Notes: generated from the sequence alone by a model not told the origin. Positions 10,632 through 21,419 are shown, counted from the stretch's first letter. The stretch is DNA of 64,000 nucleotides from Enterobacillus tribolii (GCF_003363015.1 NZ_QRAP01000009.1:62001-126000); one strand, 5' to 3'. Numbers and translations are program-made.

Positions 10632-12566
10632 TCATTCTTTGTAACGGCGCGAATATTTTTTTTGTGCAATCGTCACCGGCTTCGGTTGGGCGAAGAAATC
10701 CCCCTGCCCGCCGGCAATTCCTTTCGCCTTTAACGTCAGCCATTCCTCGCGGGTGCGCACGCTGGCGGCGAACACACAGGCCGACGTACCTTCACAGGCG
10801 CTGGTCAGGCTCTGCACGAAAAGCTGGTTTTCCACCCGCTTGTCGATATTGCGGACCAGCCCGGGGTGCAGTTTCACCATCGTGACCTGCAACTGCTTGA
10901 TATAAGAGGTGCTGACCACTTTCAGACCCGCCTGAGCCACGATAACCTGACAGCCCATTCCCTGAATCAAACGCACCACCGGACGCAAACGGTCGATGTG
11001 TTGACACACATCCGCCTCTGCAAGTTCAAATAAAATTCGCTGGCGCAGTGATTTTTCATTTTGCAGCAGCGTGTCACGTAACCAGAGCTGGAAGCTGCGC
11101 TGCAATAATGAGTCAACACTGACGGGAAATGCCAGCGTTTCATCCTGCCACTGACGCAATAAAGGAATTATCCGACTTAACATCTGGCGGTCATAACTTT
11201 CCGTCATTCCCAACTGTTGCACCAGCGGGTAAAACTCCGCGCTGAGCAACGTTTGTTTGCCGTCGTAGATGTGGGCGATGATATCGCGGTGATGAACCTC
11301 GCCCTCGGCGGAAACCGCCGGCTTCTGATAGAGCACCGGCCCGCCGCGCGTGATGGTTTGCTCCAGCAGCGTGCGCCATTTCACGCTGCCGCGCACCACC
11401 TCGTTGGTCTGGTTGTAATCCACAAACCAGCTGTTGCCGCCCTGAAGCATAGCGTTACGCGCGGCCTGCTCCGTGGCGTCCATAATCTGCTCTGCGCTTT
11501 GCCCGTAGTGGTAGAGGCAAATACCGATATGCATCACTTCGTCTTTGGGAACGCCCGGCATCGGCGGCAGCGAATCAATCGCATTGATGAGCTGGGCGGC
11601 GAATCCTTCCGCTTCTTTCAGGGAGCGGTGCGGCAGCATGATGGCGAAGTTCGCTTGGAAATAGCGCGCCAGCAGCGCGGAAGGGTAACGCATCACGAAG
11701 GTGGAAAGCAGGTTGACGATACCGTTGCGGAACTCCTCGGTTTCGCGCAGGCTCTGCTTCACCCGCAGCGTATCGACATCAGGCAGGCGCACCATCATCA
11801 CCACGCCGTGCGCGCCTTCGTCTTCCAACTGCGTGGTCAGTTGGTTATCAAAAAACAGGCGGTTGTTCAGCCCGGTGCTTGAATCCTGGGCGGCAAAAGA
11901 GCGGATCAGCGTATCTACCCGGCTGCGCTCCTCGCGCGCGTCACTCAGATCATGCAGCAGGCGATCGATGGCGCTGCTGGCGTTGGGCGGGAACTCATAG
12001 ATATCGCCGGTTTTCACGTTTTCACCGTCACCTGCCAGGATGCGACGGGCACGGCGCTCCAGCTTTTCCATCCCCTCGGTCTGCTCTTTAAGCCAGCGGT
12101 AGCACAGCATCAGGATCACGATCATGATGGCGATAGAGAAAGAGATGGATAAGGTAGAACGCAGCGAACGGCTGAAGCTGGACATCGGGTCGACGTACAC
12201 CAGGCGCAGCGAGTAGCCGGGGAAATGCATCAGCTGGGTATAGTAAGTGCGCAGATTATTGTAGGTTTCCCAGGCGTTGCCGTAGGTGCCGGGCAAGTGA
12301 TGTTCATACACCACCTTTCCGTTGTTCATCACCGCCAGCTCGACCACGCCCGTCGAACGCATCAGCGCCGGCAACCATTTTTTGATTTCCGGGCGGCTTT
12401 CGGTCAGCAATGCCTGATCCAGCGAAGTCGTCAGTGTATTGAGGTTGTATTCCGTCCGCTGGTTGTTTTGATAAAAAAAACTCAGCGAACTCCCCAGCAA
12501 CATGAGCAGCATGGCCACGGATACCAATACAGTGATTAATGCAAAAAGTTTGGTCGTGATACGCAT
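10632..12566 (-). CDS. csrD: RNase E specificity factor CsrD (degenerate GGDEF-EAL)
   Basis: 644-residue membrane protein that promotes RNase E-dependent decay of the CsrB/CsrC small RNAs, controlling CsrA activity. Two N-terminal transmembrane segments (about residues 8-30 and 130-155) flank a periplasmic loop. A HAMP-like linker, a degenerate GGDEF domain (RYFQANFAIMLP in place of the active motif) and a degenerate EAL domain (ILFELAEADV) follow. The family lacks cyclic-di-GMP turnover. The frame opens at 12644, but MRITTKLFALITVL at 12566 matches the family start. It sits upstream of mreB on the same strand, as in other enterobacteria. Confidence 0.93.
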   Translation of the reverse strand: MRITTKLFALITVLVSVAMLLMLLGSSLSFFYQNNQRTEYNLNTLTTSLDQALLTESRPEIKKWLPALMRSTGVVELAVMNNGKVVYEHHLPGTYGNAWETYNNLRTYYTQLMHFPGYSLRLVYVDPMSSFSRSLRSTLSISFSIAIMIVILMLCYRWLKEQTEGMEKLERRARRILAGDGENVKTGDIYEFPPNASSAIDRLLHDLSDAREERSRVDTLIRSFAAQDSSTGLNNRLFFDNQLTTQLEDEGAHGVVMMVRLPDVDTLRVKQSLRETEEFRNGIVNLLSTFVMRYPSALLARYFQANFAIMLPHRSLKEAEGFAAQLINAIDSLPPMPGVPKDEVMHIGICLYHYGQSAEQIMDATEQAARNAMLQGGNSWFVDYNQTNEVVRGSVKWRTLLEQTITRGGPVLYQKPAVSAEGEVHHRDIIAHIYDGKQTLLSAEFYPLVQQLGMTESYDRQMLSRIIPLLRQWQDETLAFPVSVDSLLQRSFQLWLRDTLLQNEKSLRQRILFELAEADVCQHIDRLRPVVRLIQGMGCQVIVAQAGLKVVSTSYIKQLQVTMVKLHPGLVRNIDKRVENQLFVQSLTSACEGTSACVFAASVRTREEWLTLKAKGIAGGQGDFFAQPKPVTIAQKKYSRRYKE

Positions 12567-13028
12567 CCCTGTATATGCCCGTCGCCTCTGTCGATGAAAA
12601 TACCCGTTTGCCCGCGGATGTCGCCGGCACCTGACAATAAACACAACTTCTGATTACCGGGTTGCGCTGCATCAAAGACAAACCCGGTTCAATGAACTTT
12701 GATAGTCCGGCTTATGTTTCACTGTACGATCTCCGGAGAGAGAGCGCCAAATCAGCGGATAAAGCATAACGAATAAAACCCGCCGTAAAGACGATTTTTA
12801 TCAATCTTAGCGCGGACAACCGCTTTTTTGCTTACAATTTTCTCATTCATAGCTTAATGCAAAAAAAACGTTTTGCAGTCTTTTCACGACATCCGGCCAC
12901 TTATTTTATGAAAAAATGCGCCTTTGGCAAAAAATCCGGGGCGAAAGCGTGCGATAAGCAAAAGATTCAGTGCCGCCACCGGTCATTCCGTGGCGGCAGC
13001 CATTATCTATCATCAACGGAGAGCCATC
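12567..13028. other. Divergent csrD/acuI intergenic region
   Basis: 462 bases between divergent start codons. It must hold promoters for both genes. T-rich segments (12795-12860) are present, but I could not assign a convincing -35/-10 pair. No RNA gene or repeat was recognised. Confidence 0.5.
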
Positions 13029-14006
13029 ATGCAAGCGCTCGTACTCGACAACACGGACGGCAAGACCCTCGCCAGCCTGAAAACCCTGACCACCGATGAT
13101 CTTCCCGCCGGGAACGTGTTGGTTGACGTGCTCTGGTCCGGTCTGAACTATAAAGACGCCCTGGCGATCACCGGAAAAGGCAAAATCATCCGTAACTTCC
13201 CGATGGTGCCGGGCATCGATTTTTCCGGCACGGTACACCACAGCGAAGATCCCCGTTTTCACACTGGTCAGCAGGTTATCCTTACCGGCTGGGGCGTAGG
13301 TGAAAATCATTGGGGCGGGCTGGCGCAGCAGGCGCGGGTCAACAGTGAGTGGCTGGTTCCCCTGCCCGACGGGTTGGATCCGCGCAAGGCGATGATTATC
13401 GGCACCGCCGGTTTCACCGCCATGCTGTGCGTAATGGCGCTGGAAGACGGCGGCGTAACGCCGCAATCGGGCGAGGTGTTGGTCACCGGCGCCAGCGGCG
13501 GCGTGGGCAGCACCGCAGTAGCGTTGCTGAAAGCGCTGGGTTATCGCGTAGTGGCGGTCAGCGGACGCGAGAGCAATGAGGCCTATCTGAAAGCGCTGGG
13601 CGCTGAACGGGTATTGCCGCGCAGCGAATTCAGCGCAGATGCCCGCCCGCTGGAGAAGCAGGTGTGGGCCGGCGCCATCGACACCGTCGGCGACAAAGTG
13701 CTGGCGAAAGTGCTGGCGCAGATGGACTACAACAGTACCGTCGCTGCCTGCGGACTGGCGGGAGGCTACCTGTTGCCGACGACGGTAATGCCGTTCATTT
13801 TGCGTAATGTGCGTCTGCAGGGCGTGGACTCAGTAATGACGCCGCAGACAAGAAGGCAGGAAGCCTGGAAACGCCTGGCGCAGTTGTTGCCGGAAAGCTT
13901 CTACCACCAGGCCGCAACGGAAATTTCGCTGGATAAAGCTGCGGAGGTGGCGGCTGCGCTGCTGGAGAATAAAGTGACGGGAAGAACGCTGGTTAAAGTC
14001 CGGTAA
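13029..14006 (+). CDS. acuI: Acrylyl-CoA reductase (NADPH) AcuI
   Basis: 325-residue zinc-independent medium-chain dehydrogenase/reductase (YhdH family) that reduces acrylyl-CoA to propionyl-CoA, detoxifying a reactive intermediate. Diagnostic segments are LNYKDALAITGKGKI, MVPGIDFSGTV and the NADPH-binding VLVTGASGGVGSTAVALLKALG. The frame opens further upstream, but the ATG at 13029, preceded by CGGAGAG, gives the family start MQALVLDN. It is divergent from csrD, as in E. coli. Confidence 0.95.
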   Translation: MQALVLDNTDGKTLASLKTLTTDDLPAGNVLVDVLWSGLNYKDALAITGKGKIIRNFPMVPGIDFSGTVHHSEDPRFHTGQQVILTGWGVGENHWGGLAQQARVNSEWLVPLPDGLDPRKAMIIGTAGFTAMLCVMALEDGGVTPQSGEVLVTGASGGVGSTAVALLKALGYRVVAVSGRESNEAYLKALGAERVLPRSEFSADARPLEKQVWAGAIDTVGDKVLAKVLAQMDYNSTVAACGLAGGYLLPTTVMPFILRNVRLQGVDSVMTPQTRRQEAWKRLAQLLPESFYHQAATEISLDKAAEVAAALLENKVTGRTLVKVR

Positions 14007-14222
14007 TTTTTTCTCCCTTTATATAAGCAACGCCATCCGGCATGATGCATAAAGCGGGTTCACTCCGAACCCGCTCTGATTTTACCTTCATTGACCCGCT
14101 GTTTATCGCCAATCAGGCAAATACATTCATACTAGAAGTATATAGATTTTACGGAATTCCGTACGCAGGAAGCGCCTTCGCATCCAGATCCGGATGTTTT
14201 GCTCATTTGGGAGAGAACATAA

Positions 14223-15224
14223 ATGAAAAGAGATGGCCGCTTCACCGACGCGGACGTAACGCCAGAGGACATTTTCCACCAGCGGCGGCGGGTTCTGAAA
14301 GCGCTGGGGATAACGACCGCCGCGCTCGCGCTGACGCCGGGCGCTCAGGCGGATATCCTCTCCTGGTTCAAAGGCCACGACCGGCCCAAAGCGCCTTCCG
14401 GCAAACCACTGACGTTCGCCCAACCGGCGGAATACCAGGCGAAACTGGCGCTGACGCCGGAAGACAAGGTCACCGGTTACAACAACTATTACGAATTCGG
14501 GCTGGATAAGGCCGACCCCGCCGCCAACGCAGGAACGCTGCCGCTCGACGGCTGGAAAATCCGCCTGGAAGGCGAGGTAGCGAAGCCGATTACGCTGGAT
14601 ATGGACGACATTTTGCGGCTTTTCCCGCTACAGGAGCGGATTTACCGCATGCGCTGCGTCGAGGCCTGGTCGATGGTGGTGCCCTGGGTCGGGTTTGAGC
14701 TGAGCCGGCTGATCAAGTATGCGCAGCCGACCGGCAATGCCCGCTACGTCGCGTTCCAGACCCTGTACGATCCTGAAAACATGCCGGGACAGAAAGATCG
14801 CTTTATCGGCGGCGGGCTGAAGTACCCCTATGTGGAAGGGCTGCGCATGGATGAGGCCATGCACCCGCTGACCCTGCTCAGCGTCGGCGTTTACGGCAAA
14901 GCGCTGCCGCCGCAAAACGGTGCGCCGATCCGCCTGACAGTGCCGTGGAAGTATGGCTTTAAAGGCATCAAATCCATCGTCAGTATCCGGCTGGTGCATG
15001 ACATGCCGCCCACCACCTGGAACCTTTCCGCGCCGAATGAGTACGGTTTTTATGCCAACGTCAATCCGCACGTCGATCATCCGCGCTGGTCACAAGCCTC
15101 CGAACGCCTCATCGGGTCCGGCGGCCTGCTGGATGTAAAACGTCAGCCCACGCTGCTGTTTAATGGCTATGCCGAGCAGGTCGCGTCGCTGTACCGGGGT
15201 TTGGATTTGCGGGAGAATTTTTAA
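14223..15224 (+). CDS. msrP: Methionine sulfoxide reductase catalytic subunit MsrP (molybdenum cofactor)
   Basis: 333-residue periplasmic molybdoenzyme that reduces methionine sulfoxide in envelope proteins. A twin-arginine type leader is seen at residues 21-40 ([18 protein letters not shown]), followed by cleavage near AQA. C145 in [10 protein letters not shown] is the conserved molybdenum-ligating cysteine. The body matches the sulfite oxidase-like fold ([18 protein letters not shown] near the end). A good AGAG ribosome site precedes ATG at 14223. msrQ begins 1 base after its stop. Confidence 0.96.
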   Translation: MKRDGRFTDADVTPEDIFHQRRRVLKALGITTAALALTPGAQADILSWFKGHDRPKAPSGKPLTFAQPAEYQAKLALTPEDKVTGYNNYYEFGLDKADPAANAGTLPLDGWKIRLEGEVAKPITLDMDDILRLFPLQERIYRMRCVEAWSMVVPWVGFELSRLIKYAQPTGNARYVAFQTLYDPENMPGQKDRFIGGGLKYPYVEGLRMDEAMHPLTLLSVGVYGKALPPQNGAPIRLTVPWKYGFKGIKSIVSIRLVHDMPPTTWNLSAPNEYGFYANVNPHVDHPRWSQASERLIGSGGLLDVKRQPTLLFNGYAEQVASLYRGLDLRENF

Positions 15225-15225
15225 T

Positions 15226-15822
15226 ATGCGCCTGAATCCCCGACAGATTCTCTGGCTGAAAGGCGTTATCTGGCTGCTGGCCTTACTGCCGTTATGCTGG
15301 CTGATACTGGCCGTTAACCAAAACTGGCTCAGCGCCGATCCGGCCAAGGATATCCAGCATTTTACCGGCAGAATGGCGCTTAAATTCCTGCTGGCGACGC
15401 TGCTCGTCACGCCGCTGGCGCGTTACGCCAAACAGCCCCTGCTCATCCGCTGCCGCCGGTTGCTGGGGCTATGGTGTTTCGCCTGGGCGACCTTGCACCT
15501 GATCAGCTATACCGTGCTGGAGCTGGGGCTGGACTTCACCCTGCTCGGCAGTGAACTGATCAAGCGCCCCTATCTGACGCTCGGCATCACCAGTTGGTTG
15601 ATTTTGCTGGCCTTAGCCGCGACGTCTACCCGCTGGGCGCAACAAAAGCTGGGAACCGGCTGGCAAAAACTGCACAATTTTGTCTATCTCGCCGCCATTC
15701 TGGCGCCGATTCACTACCTCTGGTCGGTTAAATCCTTGTCTCCACTGCCTGTTTTTTATGCGATCGGCGCCACAATTCTGTTAGCATCCCGTTATCGGAA
15801 AATTCGGCAATGGTGGCGGTAA
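15226..15822 (+). CDS. msrQ: MsrQ, heme-binding membrane subunit of the MsrPQ system
   Basis: 198-residue inner-membrane b-type cytochrome with about six transmembrane segments. It delivers electrons from the quinone pool to MsrP. Conserved histidines that can ligate heme occur in [24 protein letters not shown] and [19 protein letters not shown], each within hydrophobic segments. The frame opens at 15163, but ATG at 15226 gives the family start [12 protein letters not shown] and leaves 1 base after the msrP stop, so the pair is co-translated. Confidence 0.95.
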   Translation: MRLNPRQILWLKGVIWLLALLPLCWLILAVNQNWLSADPAKDIQHFTGRMALKFLLATLLVTPLARYAKQPLLIRCRRLLGLWCFAWATLHLISYTVLELGLDFTLLGSELIKRPYLTLGITSWLILLALAATSTRWAQQKLGTGWQKLHNFVYLAAILAPIHYLWSVKSLSPLPVFYAIGATILLASRYRKIRQWWR

Positions 15823-15946
15823 CGGCTGGAACTTGCACAGTTTTTTAAGCGTAATTTCCGTTAACGTGCCGTGAACCGGTGACGTTTGTTGTTGAATATC
15901 TTCGCTGATTCGACGAGTATTTAGCTGCGAAATGCCACGAAATCAT

Positions 15947-15952
15947 TATAAT
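15947..15952 (+). promoter_or_regulatory. Consensus -10 hexamer upstream of aroQ
   Basis: A perfect TATAAT lies 112 bases upstream of the aroQ start in the msrQ-aroQ gap. No strong -35 is present at 16-18 bases. It could drive aroQ and possibly accBC. Confidence 0.4.
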
Positions 15953-16063
15953 GCCCGACCTCAATCTCTTTTTCCCGGCGAACCCCGCACGGAAAAGGTG
16001 ACAAAGCGGTGACGTCGGGTTATTTTTGACGATGTTCGTCTGATTGCCGGAGATAGCAGCACA

Positions 16064-16516
16064 ATGGCTGATAAGTTTCACATTTTGCTTTTGAACGGTC
16101 CCAACCTGAATCTGCTGGGCAGCCGTGAGCCGGATAAGTACGGTCACACCACGCTGCCGGCGATCGTTGATTCGCTGGAGAAGCAGGCCGCTTCGCTCGG
16201 CGCAGCGTTCAGCCATCTGCAATCCAACGCGGAGCACGCGTTGATCGACCGCATTCATGCGGCGCGCGGCAATACGGATTTCATCCTGATCAACCCCGGC
16301 GCGTTCACCCATACCAGCGTCGCCCTGCGCGATGCGCTGCTGGCGGTGGAAATTCCCTTTATCGAAATCCACCTCTCCAACGTGCATGCCCGGGAGCCTT
16401 TCCGCCATCACTCCTACCTGTCGGATATCGCCGTTGGCGTCATCTGCGGGCTGGGCGCCGATGGTTACGGTTTTGCCCTGCAGGCGGCGATGAACCGCCT
16501 GAAAAAATCTGACTAG
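16064..16516 (+). CDS. aroQ: 3-dehydroquinate dehydratase, type II
   Basis: 150-residue type II dehydroquinase, the third step of the shikimate pathway. The catalytic loop [19 protein letters not shown] (residues 8-27) carries the essential Arg and Tyr. [17 protein letters not shown] and [18 protein letters not shown] hold the Asn and His used in catalysis. Full length for the family. It lies 55 bases before accB on the same strand, a conserved aroQ-accB-accC arrangement. Confidence 0.98.
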   Translation: MADKFHILLLNGPNLNLLGSREPDKYGHTTLPAIVDSLEKQAASLGAAFSHLQSNAEHALIDRIHAARGNTDFILINPGAFTHTSVALRDALLAVEIPFIEIHLSNVHAREPFRHHSYLSDIAVGVICGLGADGYGFALQAAMNRLKKSD

Positions 16517-16571
16517 GGTTCATCACGAACCCCGCTATTTCTACGCAACAACAACGAGTACGGAATCACAC

Positions 16572-17036
16572 ATGGATATTCGTAAAATTAAAAAACTGAT
16601 CGAGCTGGTTGAAGAATCCGGCATTTCTGAGCTGGAAATCTCTGAAGGCGAAGAGTCAGTGCGCATCAGCCGTGGTCAGCCGGCCACCGCTCCCATGATG
16701 CAGCCGTATTACGCCGCACCGATGGCAGCTCCGGCCGCACCTGCGGCAGCGGCAGCACCGGTTGCCGCCGCCGCTGCGTCCGACGCGCCGGCAGCGATCA
16801 GCGGCCATATCGTGCGTTCTCCGATGGTGGGTACTTTCTACCGCACGCCGAGCCCGGATGCCAAGGCATTCGTGGAAATCGGCCAGCAGGTAAACGCAGG
16901 TGACACCCTGTGCATCGTAGAAGCCATGAAGATGATGAACCAGATCGAAGCCGACAAGTCCGGCGTGGTGAAAGCCATTCTGGTTGAAAACGGTCAACCG
17001 GTTGAATTTGACGAGCCGCTGGTTGTCATCGAATAA
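16572..17036 (+). CDS. accB: Biotin carboxyl carrier protein of acetyl-CoA carboxylase
   Basis: 154-residue carrier subunit. The N-terminal region ([17 protein letters not shown]) binds biotin carboxylase. A flexible Ala/Pro linker spans about residues 40-75. The C-terminal biotinyl domain contains [12 protein letters not shown], with K120 as the biotinylated lysine, and the [13 protein letters not shown] thumb region. It works with AccC 11 bases downstream in the first committed step of fatty acid synthesis. Confidence 0.98.
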   Translation: MDIRKIKKLIELVEESGISELEISEGEESVRISRGQPATAPMMQPYYAAPMAAPAAPAAAAAPVAAAAASDAPAAISGHIVRSPMVGTFYRTPSPDAKAFVEIGQQVNAGDTLCIVEAMKMMNQIEADKSGVVKAILVENGQPVEFDEPLVVIE

Positions 17037-17047
17037 CGGGGCGATCC

Positions 17048-18397
17048 ATGCTAGATAAAATTGTTATCGCTAACCGTGGTGAGATCGCGCTGCGTATTCT
17101 CCGGGCCTGTAAAGAGCTGGGGATCAAAACCGTTGCCGTTCACTCCGCTGCGGATCGCGATCTGAAACACGTGTTGCTGGCGGATGAAACCGTCTGCATC
17201 GGACCGGCGCAGTCGGTCAAAAGCTACCTGAACATCCCGGCGATCATCTCCGCCGCCGAAATCACCGGCGCAGTGGCAATTCACCCGGGTTATGGTTTTC
17301 TGTCGGAAAACGCCGACTTCGCCGAACAGGTTGAACGTTCCGGTTTTATCTTCATCGGTCCACGCGCTGAAACCATCCGCCTGATGGGCGACAAGGTTTC
17401 CGCCATCAACGCGATGAAGAAAGCAGGCGTGCCGTGCGTGCCGGGTTCTGACGGCCCGTTGGGCGAAGATATGGCGAAGAACAAAGCCATCGCCAAGCGC
17501 ATCGGTTATCCGGTGATCATCAAAGCTTCCGGCGGCGGCGGCGGTCGCGGCATGCGCGTCGTGCGCGGCGACAAAGATCTGGAACAATCCATTGCCATGA
17601 CGAAAGCGGAAGCCAAAGCCGCCTTCAACAACGACATGGTTTACATGGAGAAGTACCTGGAGAATCCGCGCCACATCGAAATTCAGGTGCTGGCCGATGG
17701 TCAGGGTAACGCCATCTATCTGGCCGAGCGTGACTGCTCCATGCAGCGCCGCCACCAGAAAGTGGTGGAAGAAGCGCCGGCGCCGGGCATTACGCCGGAA
17801 CTGCGCCGTTACATCGGCGAGCGTTGTTCCAAAGCTTGCCTGGATATCGGCTACCGCGGCGCAGGCACCTTCGAGTTCCTGTTCGAAAACGGCGAGTTCT
17901 ACTTCATCGAGATGAACACCCGTATTCAGGTGGAACATCCGGTTACCGAGATGATCACCGGCGTCGATCTGATCAAAGAGCAGCTGCGTATTGCTGCCGG
18001 TCAGCCGTTGTCCATCAAGCAGCATGAGGTTCAGGTGCGCGGCCATGCGGTGGAATGCCGTATTAACGCGGAAGATCCGGAAACCTTTATGCCCAGCCCC
18101 GGAAAGATCACGCGTTTTCACGCACCGGGAGGATTCGGCGTGCGTTGGGAGTCTCATATTTATGCCGGCTATACTGTGCCGCCGTATTATGACTCCATGA
18201 TCGGTAAGTTGATCTGTTACGGTGAGAACCGTGATGTGGCGATCGCCCGTATGAAGAATGCGTTGGCGGAGCTGATCATCGATGGGATCAAGACCAATAT
18301 CGATCTTCAGCTGAAGATCATGAATGATGAAAACTTCCAGCATGGTGGGACGAATATCCATTATCTGGAGAAGAAGTTGGGGTTACAGGAAAGATAA
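17048..18397 (+). CDS. accC: Biotin carboxylase subunit of acetyl-CoA carboxylase
   Basis: 449-residue ATP-grasp enzyme that carboxylates biotin on AccB. The N-terminal domain ([20 protein letters not shown]), the glycine-rich ATP loop [11 protein letters not shown] and the active-site segment [14 protein letters not shown] are intact. Length equals the E. coli enzyme (449). It is followed after 38 bases by a GC-rich structured repeat rather than a simple terminator. Confidence 0.98.
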   Translation: MLDKIVIANRGEIALRILRACKELGIKTVAVHSAADRDLKHVLLADETVCIGPAQSVKSYLNIPAIISAAEITGAVAIHPGYGFLSENADFAEQVERSGFIFIGPRAETIRLMGDKVSAINAMKKAGVPCVPGSDGPLGEDMAKNKAIAKRIGYPVIIKASGGGGGRGMRVVRGDKDLEQSIAMTKAEAKAAFNNDMVYMEKYLENPRHIEIQVLADGQGNAIYLAERDCSMQRRHQKVVEEAPAPGITPELRRYIGERCSKACLDIGYRGAGTFEFLFENGEFYFIEMNTRIQVEHPVTEMITGVDLIKEQLRIAAGQPLSIKQHEVQVRGHAVECRINAEDPETFMPSPGKITRFHAPGGFGVRWESHIYAGYTVPPYYDSMIGKLICYGENRDVAIARMKNALAELIIDGIKTNIDLQLKIMNDENFQHGGTNIHYLEKKLGLQER

Positions 18398-18435
18398 GGG
18401 AATTGGTGTTGAGAGGTGTATGTGGGCCTGAAGAG

Positions 18436-18667
18436 GTTCCGTACGCTATAAGCATCAGATCCTTATGTGACTCCCTTCAGGCGTCCGGGCAAAGGGCGGC
18501 AGCGACCGCCCTCTGCACTCCCGCGCCAGGGTGCGGGCTGCATTCCCCGCCCGCTGCACGGGTCCCCTCCTCCCCCTGTCAGGTCTTTACGCACCGGCTG
18601 CGGAAGGGCTTCCTGCCCATCCCCGCCCCGCCCGGCATCCATGCTGGGCGTGCTGACCTGACAGGGG
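18436..18667 (+). repeat. Structured GC-rich dispersed repeat, copy 1
   Basis: A 232-bp element related to the reverse complement of 49609-49834. Shared blocks include GTTCCGTACGCTAT at the 5' end, GGCGTCCGGGCA, AGGGTGCGGGC and TTTACGCACCGG (TTAACGCACCGG in copy 2). Three stems are visible: GCAAAGGGCGG with CCGCCCTCTGC (18489-18516, one mismatch), CGCCCGGCAT with ATGCTGGGCG (18629-18650) and a 13-bp closing stem CCCCTGTCAGGTC (18573-18585) with GACCTGACAGGGG (18655-18667). It lies between accC and yhdT in their transcription direction. No protein coding is apparent. Confidence 0.75.
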
Positions 18668-18773
18668 AAAGAGGCGGGTCATGACGCCAGTGGCCGTTGT
18701 GCTGCTTTTTTAAATGTATTTCGTATTGGGCCGGGTTTCCGGCCCTTTGCTTTTTGGCTGACGGAGTGTGTGT

Positions 18774-19016
18774 ATGGACTCACGTTTTGCGCAGGCTCAC
18801 CGGGAAGCCCGGTGGGCGCTCTGGCTGACGCTGGCCTATCTGGCCGGCTGGATTGTGATGGCTTATGTGCCGGATAGCGTGCAGGGTATTACCGGTCTGC
18901 CGCATTGGTTTGAAATGGCCTGCCTGCTGTTGCCGCTGGTATTCATCCTGTTGTGCTGGGTGATGGTGCGCCTGGTGTTCCGGGATATTCCGCTCGGAGG
19001 CGATCGTGCAGACTGA
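18774..19016 (+). CDS. yhdT: YhdT, small inner-membrane protein of the panF operon (DUF997)
   Basis: 80-residue protein with two transmembrane segments (about residues 14-34 and 47-70) and a short charged tail. The sequence matches E. coli YhdT: MDSRFAQAHREARWALWLTL, then PHWFEMACLLLPLVF. The frame begins at a GTG at 18768, but ATG 18774 has ACGGAG at proper spacing and gives the family start. The 3' end overlaps panF by 11 bases, so it is likely a partner or coupling gene for the PanF transporter. Molecular role unknown. Confidence 0.92.
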   Translation: MDSRFAQAHREARWALWLTLAYLAGWIVMAYVPDSVQGITGLPHWFEMACLLLPLVFILLCWVMVRLVFRDIPLGGDRAD

Positions 19017-20454
19017 CGTTATCCTGCCGTTAATCGGCTACTTGCTGCTGGTGTTCGGGCTGTCGGTATACGCCTACCGCCGCCGGCAGAAAAATAACTT
19101 TCTTAACGACTATTTTATCGGCGAACGTTCGATGGGCGGCTTTGTGCTGGCCATGACGCTGACCGCAACCTACATCAGCGCCAGTTCGTTTATCGGCGGC
19201 CCCGGCGCAGCCTATAAGTACGGGCTGGGCTGGGTATTGCTGGCGATGATTCAGTTACCGGCGGTATGGCTGTCGCTCGGTATTCTGGGTAAGAAGTTCG
19301 CTATCCTGGCGCGTAAATATAATGCCATTACGCTCAATGATATGTTGTATGCGCGTTATCAGAGCCGCCTGCTGGTGTGGCTCGCCAGCCTCAGCCTGCT
19401 GGTCGCCTTCGTCGGCGCCATGACGGTGCAGTTTATCGGCGGCGCACGTCTGCTGGAGTCTGCGGCGGGCATTCCCTACGACACCGGGCTGTTAATTTTC
19501 GGCATCAGCATTGCGCTGTATACCTCATTCGGCGGCTTTCGCGCCAGCGTGCTCAACGACGCCATGCAGGGGCTGGTGATGCTGCTGGGCACCGTGCTGT
19601 TGCTGGTTGCCGTGGTTCACGCCGCCGGTGGTTTACATGCGGCGGTGGATAAATTGCAGCATATCGATCCAAAGCTGGTTTCCCCACAGGGCGCGGACGA
19701 TATCCTCAGCGTGCCGTTTATGGCGTCGTTCTGGGTGCTGGTGTGCTTCGGCGTTATCGGCCTGCCGCATACCGCCGTGCGCTGCATTTCCTACAAAGAC
19801 AGTAAAGCGGTGCACCGGGCGATCATCATCGGCACCGTTGTGGTAGCGGTGCTGATGTTCGGCATGCACCTGGCCGGCGCGCTTGGCCGGGCCATTTTGC
19901 CCGATCTCACCATTCCCGACCTGGTGATCCCCACCCTGATGGTGCAGGTATTGCCGCCGTTCGCCGCCGGGATCTTCCTTGCCGCGCCGATGGCCGCCAT
20001 CATGTCGACAATCAACGCCCAGCTGTTGCAGTCTTCTGCTACGATCGTCAAAGATCTTTATCTGGGCATGCGCCCGCAGGCGATCAACAACGAGAAGCGG
20101 CTGGCGCGGCTGTCCTGGCTGTCTACCCTGCTCCTCGGGATGCTGTTACTGCTGGCCGCCTGGCGTCCGCCGGAAATGATCATCTGGCTGAACCTGCTGG
20201 CCTTTGGCGGGCTGGAAGCCGTATTCCTGTGGCCGCTGGTGCTGGGGCTTTACTGGAAGCGCACCAACGCCGCAGGCGCCCTGTGCTCCATGGTGAGCGG
20301 CGCGGGCTGCTATACCGTGCTGGCCGCCGCCAAACTGCAACCTTTCAGCCTGCATCCGATCATTCCTGCGCTGGTGCTCGGCCTGATTGCCTTCGTGGTG
20401 GGAAACCGTTTCGGCTCCCCTTCCCCGGCGGCTGAACCTGAATCATCCATTTGA
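19006..20454 (+). CDS. panF: Sodium/pantothenate symporter PanF
   Basis: 482-residue sodium:solute symporter with about 13 transmembrane helices that imports pantothenate for coenzyme A synthesis. Highly conserved stretches are [20 protein letters not shown] and [20 protein letters not shown]. The GTG start at 19006 has GGAGG upstream and gives [14 protein letters not shown], matching the family start. It overlaps yhdT and is followed after 11 bases by prmA. Confidence 0.97.
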   Translation: MQTDVILPLIGYLLLVFGLSVYAYRRRQKNNFLNDYFIGERSMGGFVLAMTLTATYISASSFIGGPGAAYKYGLGWVLLAMIQLPAVWLSLGILGKKFAILARKYNAITLNDMLYARYQSRLLVWLASLSLLVAFVGAMTVQFIGGARLLESAAGIPYDTGLLIFGISIALYTSFGGFRASVLNDAMQGLVMLLGTVLLLVAVVHAAGGLHAAVDKLQHIDPKLVSPQGADDILSVPFMASFWVLVCFGVIGLPHTAVRCISYKDSKAVHRAIIIGTVVVAVLMFGMHLAGALGRAILPDLTIPDLVIPTLMVQVLPPFAAGIFLAAPMAAIMSTINAQLLQSSATIVKDLYLGMRPQAINNEKRLARLSWLSTLLLGMLLLLAAWRPPEMIIWLNLLAFGGLEAVFLWPLVLGLYWKRTNAAGALCSMVSGAGCYTVLAAAKLQPFSLHPIIPALVLGLIAFVVGNRFGSPSPAAEPESSI

Positions 20455-20465
20455 GAGAGTGTGCT

Positions 20466-21347
20466 ATGCCCTGGATTCAAATCAAAATCAACACCACCGG
20501 CGATCGGGCGGAAGCGCTGAGCGACGCACTGATGGAAAGCGGCGCGGTCTCCGTGACATTTCAGGATACCCACGATAATCCGGTATTCGAGCCGCTGCCG
20601 GGCGAAACGCTGCTGTGGGGCGATACCGACGTTATCGGCCTGTATGATGCGGAAACCGACATGGCCGTCGTGGTCGCGGAGCTGGAGCATCATCCGCTGC
20701 TGGGCGCAGGTTTTGCCCACAAGGTTGAGCAGTTGGAAGACAAGGACTGGGAGCGGGAATGGATGGATAACTTCCACCCGATGCAGTTCGGCAAACGGCT
20801 GTGGATCTGCCCGAGCTGGCGCGATATTCCCGACCCCAATGCCGTGAACGTGATGCTCGATCCCGGCCTGGCCTTCGGCACCGGCACCCATCCCACCACC
20901 GCCCTGTGCCTGCAATGGCTTGACGGTCTGGATCTGGCGGGCAAAACGGTAATCGACTTCGGCTGCGGCTCCGGCATTCTGGCGATTGCGGCGCTGAAGC
21001 TGGGTGCTGCGCGCGCTATCGGGATCGATATTGATCCCCAGGCCATTCAGGCCAGCCGCGACAACGCGCAGCGTAACGGCGTGTCTGAGCGCCTTGAACT
21101 GTACCTGCCGAAAGATCAGCCCGCCGATCTGCGTGCTGATGTCGTCGTCGCCAATATTCTTGCCGGCCCGCTGCGTGAGCTGGCGCCATTGATCGGCGAT
21201 CTGCCGGTTTCAGGTGGATTGCTGGGCCTCTCCGGTGTGCTGGCAACGCAGGCTGCCGGCGTAGGAGAAGCGTATCAGGATAAATTCATCCTCGACCCCG
21301 TTGCCGAACGTGAAGAGTGGTGCCGTATCACCGGCGTCAGAAAATAA
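20466..21347 (+). CDS. prmA: Ribosomal protein L11 methyltransferase PrmA
   Basis: 293-residue enzyme that trimethylates amino groups of ribosomal protein L11. The N-terminal substrate-recognition domain starts [13 protein letters not shown]. The SAM-binding core has [20 protein letters not shown], and the NPPF-like motif appears as [10 protein letters not shown]. The frame opens at 20451, but ATG 20466 gives the exact E. coli length. A Rho-independent terminator follows directly. Confidence 0.97.
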   Translation: MPWIQIKINTTGDRAEALSDALMESGAVSVTFQDTHDNPVFEPLPGETLLWGDTDVIGLYDAETDMAVVVAELEHHPLLGAGFAHKVEQLEDKDWEREWMDNFHPMQFGKRLWICPSWRDIPDPNAVNVMLDPGLAFGTGTHPTTALCLQWLDGLDLAGKTVIDFGCGSGILAIAALKLGAARAIGIDIDPQAIQASRDNAQRNGVSERLELYLPKDQPADLRADVVVANILAGPLRELAPLIGDLPVSGGLLGLSGVLATQAAGVGEAYQDKFILDPVAEREEWCRITGVRK

Positions 21348-21358
21348 TCCTTACAAAA

Positions 21359-21380
21359 ACCGCCCTTTTTGGGCGGTTTT
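21359..21380 (+). terminator. Intrinsic terminator after prmA
   Basis: AACCGCCC and GGGCGGTT pair around a TTTTT loop, followed by TT. It ends the accB-prmA direction transcripts. Confidence 0.8.
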
Positions 21381-21419
21381 CAGGACTCCTCTCGGCTAGG
21401 CCGTCTTTGTTACCAGGCA

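Noticed and set aside
14042-14509. 155-codon plus frame overlapping the msrP start
   Set aside because: Out of frame with msrP, with no family match; its first part is the msrP leader region.
16516-16532. Small GGGTT/AACCC hairpin after aroQ as a terminator
   Set aside because: Short stem and no T-run; accBC probably continue from upstream transcripts.
18403-18684. Open frames inside repeat copy 1
   Set aside because: They follow from high GC content, are not conserved with copy 2, and are Pro/Arg rich.
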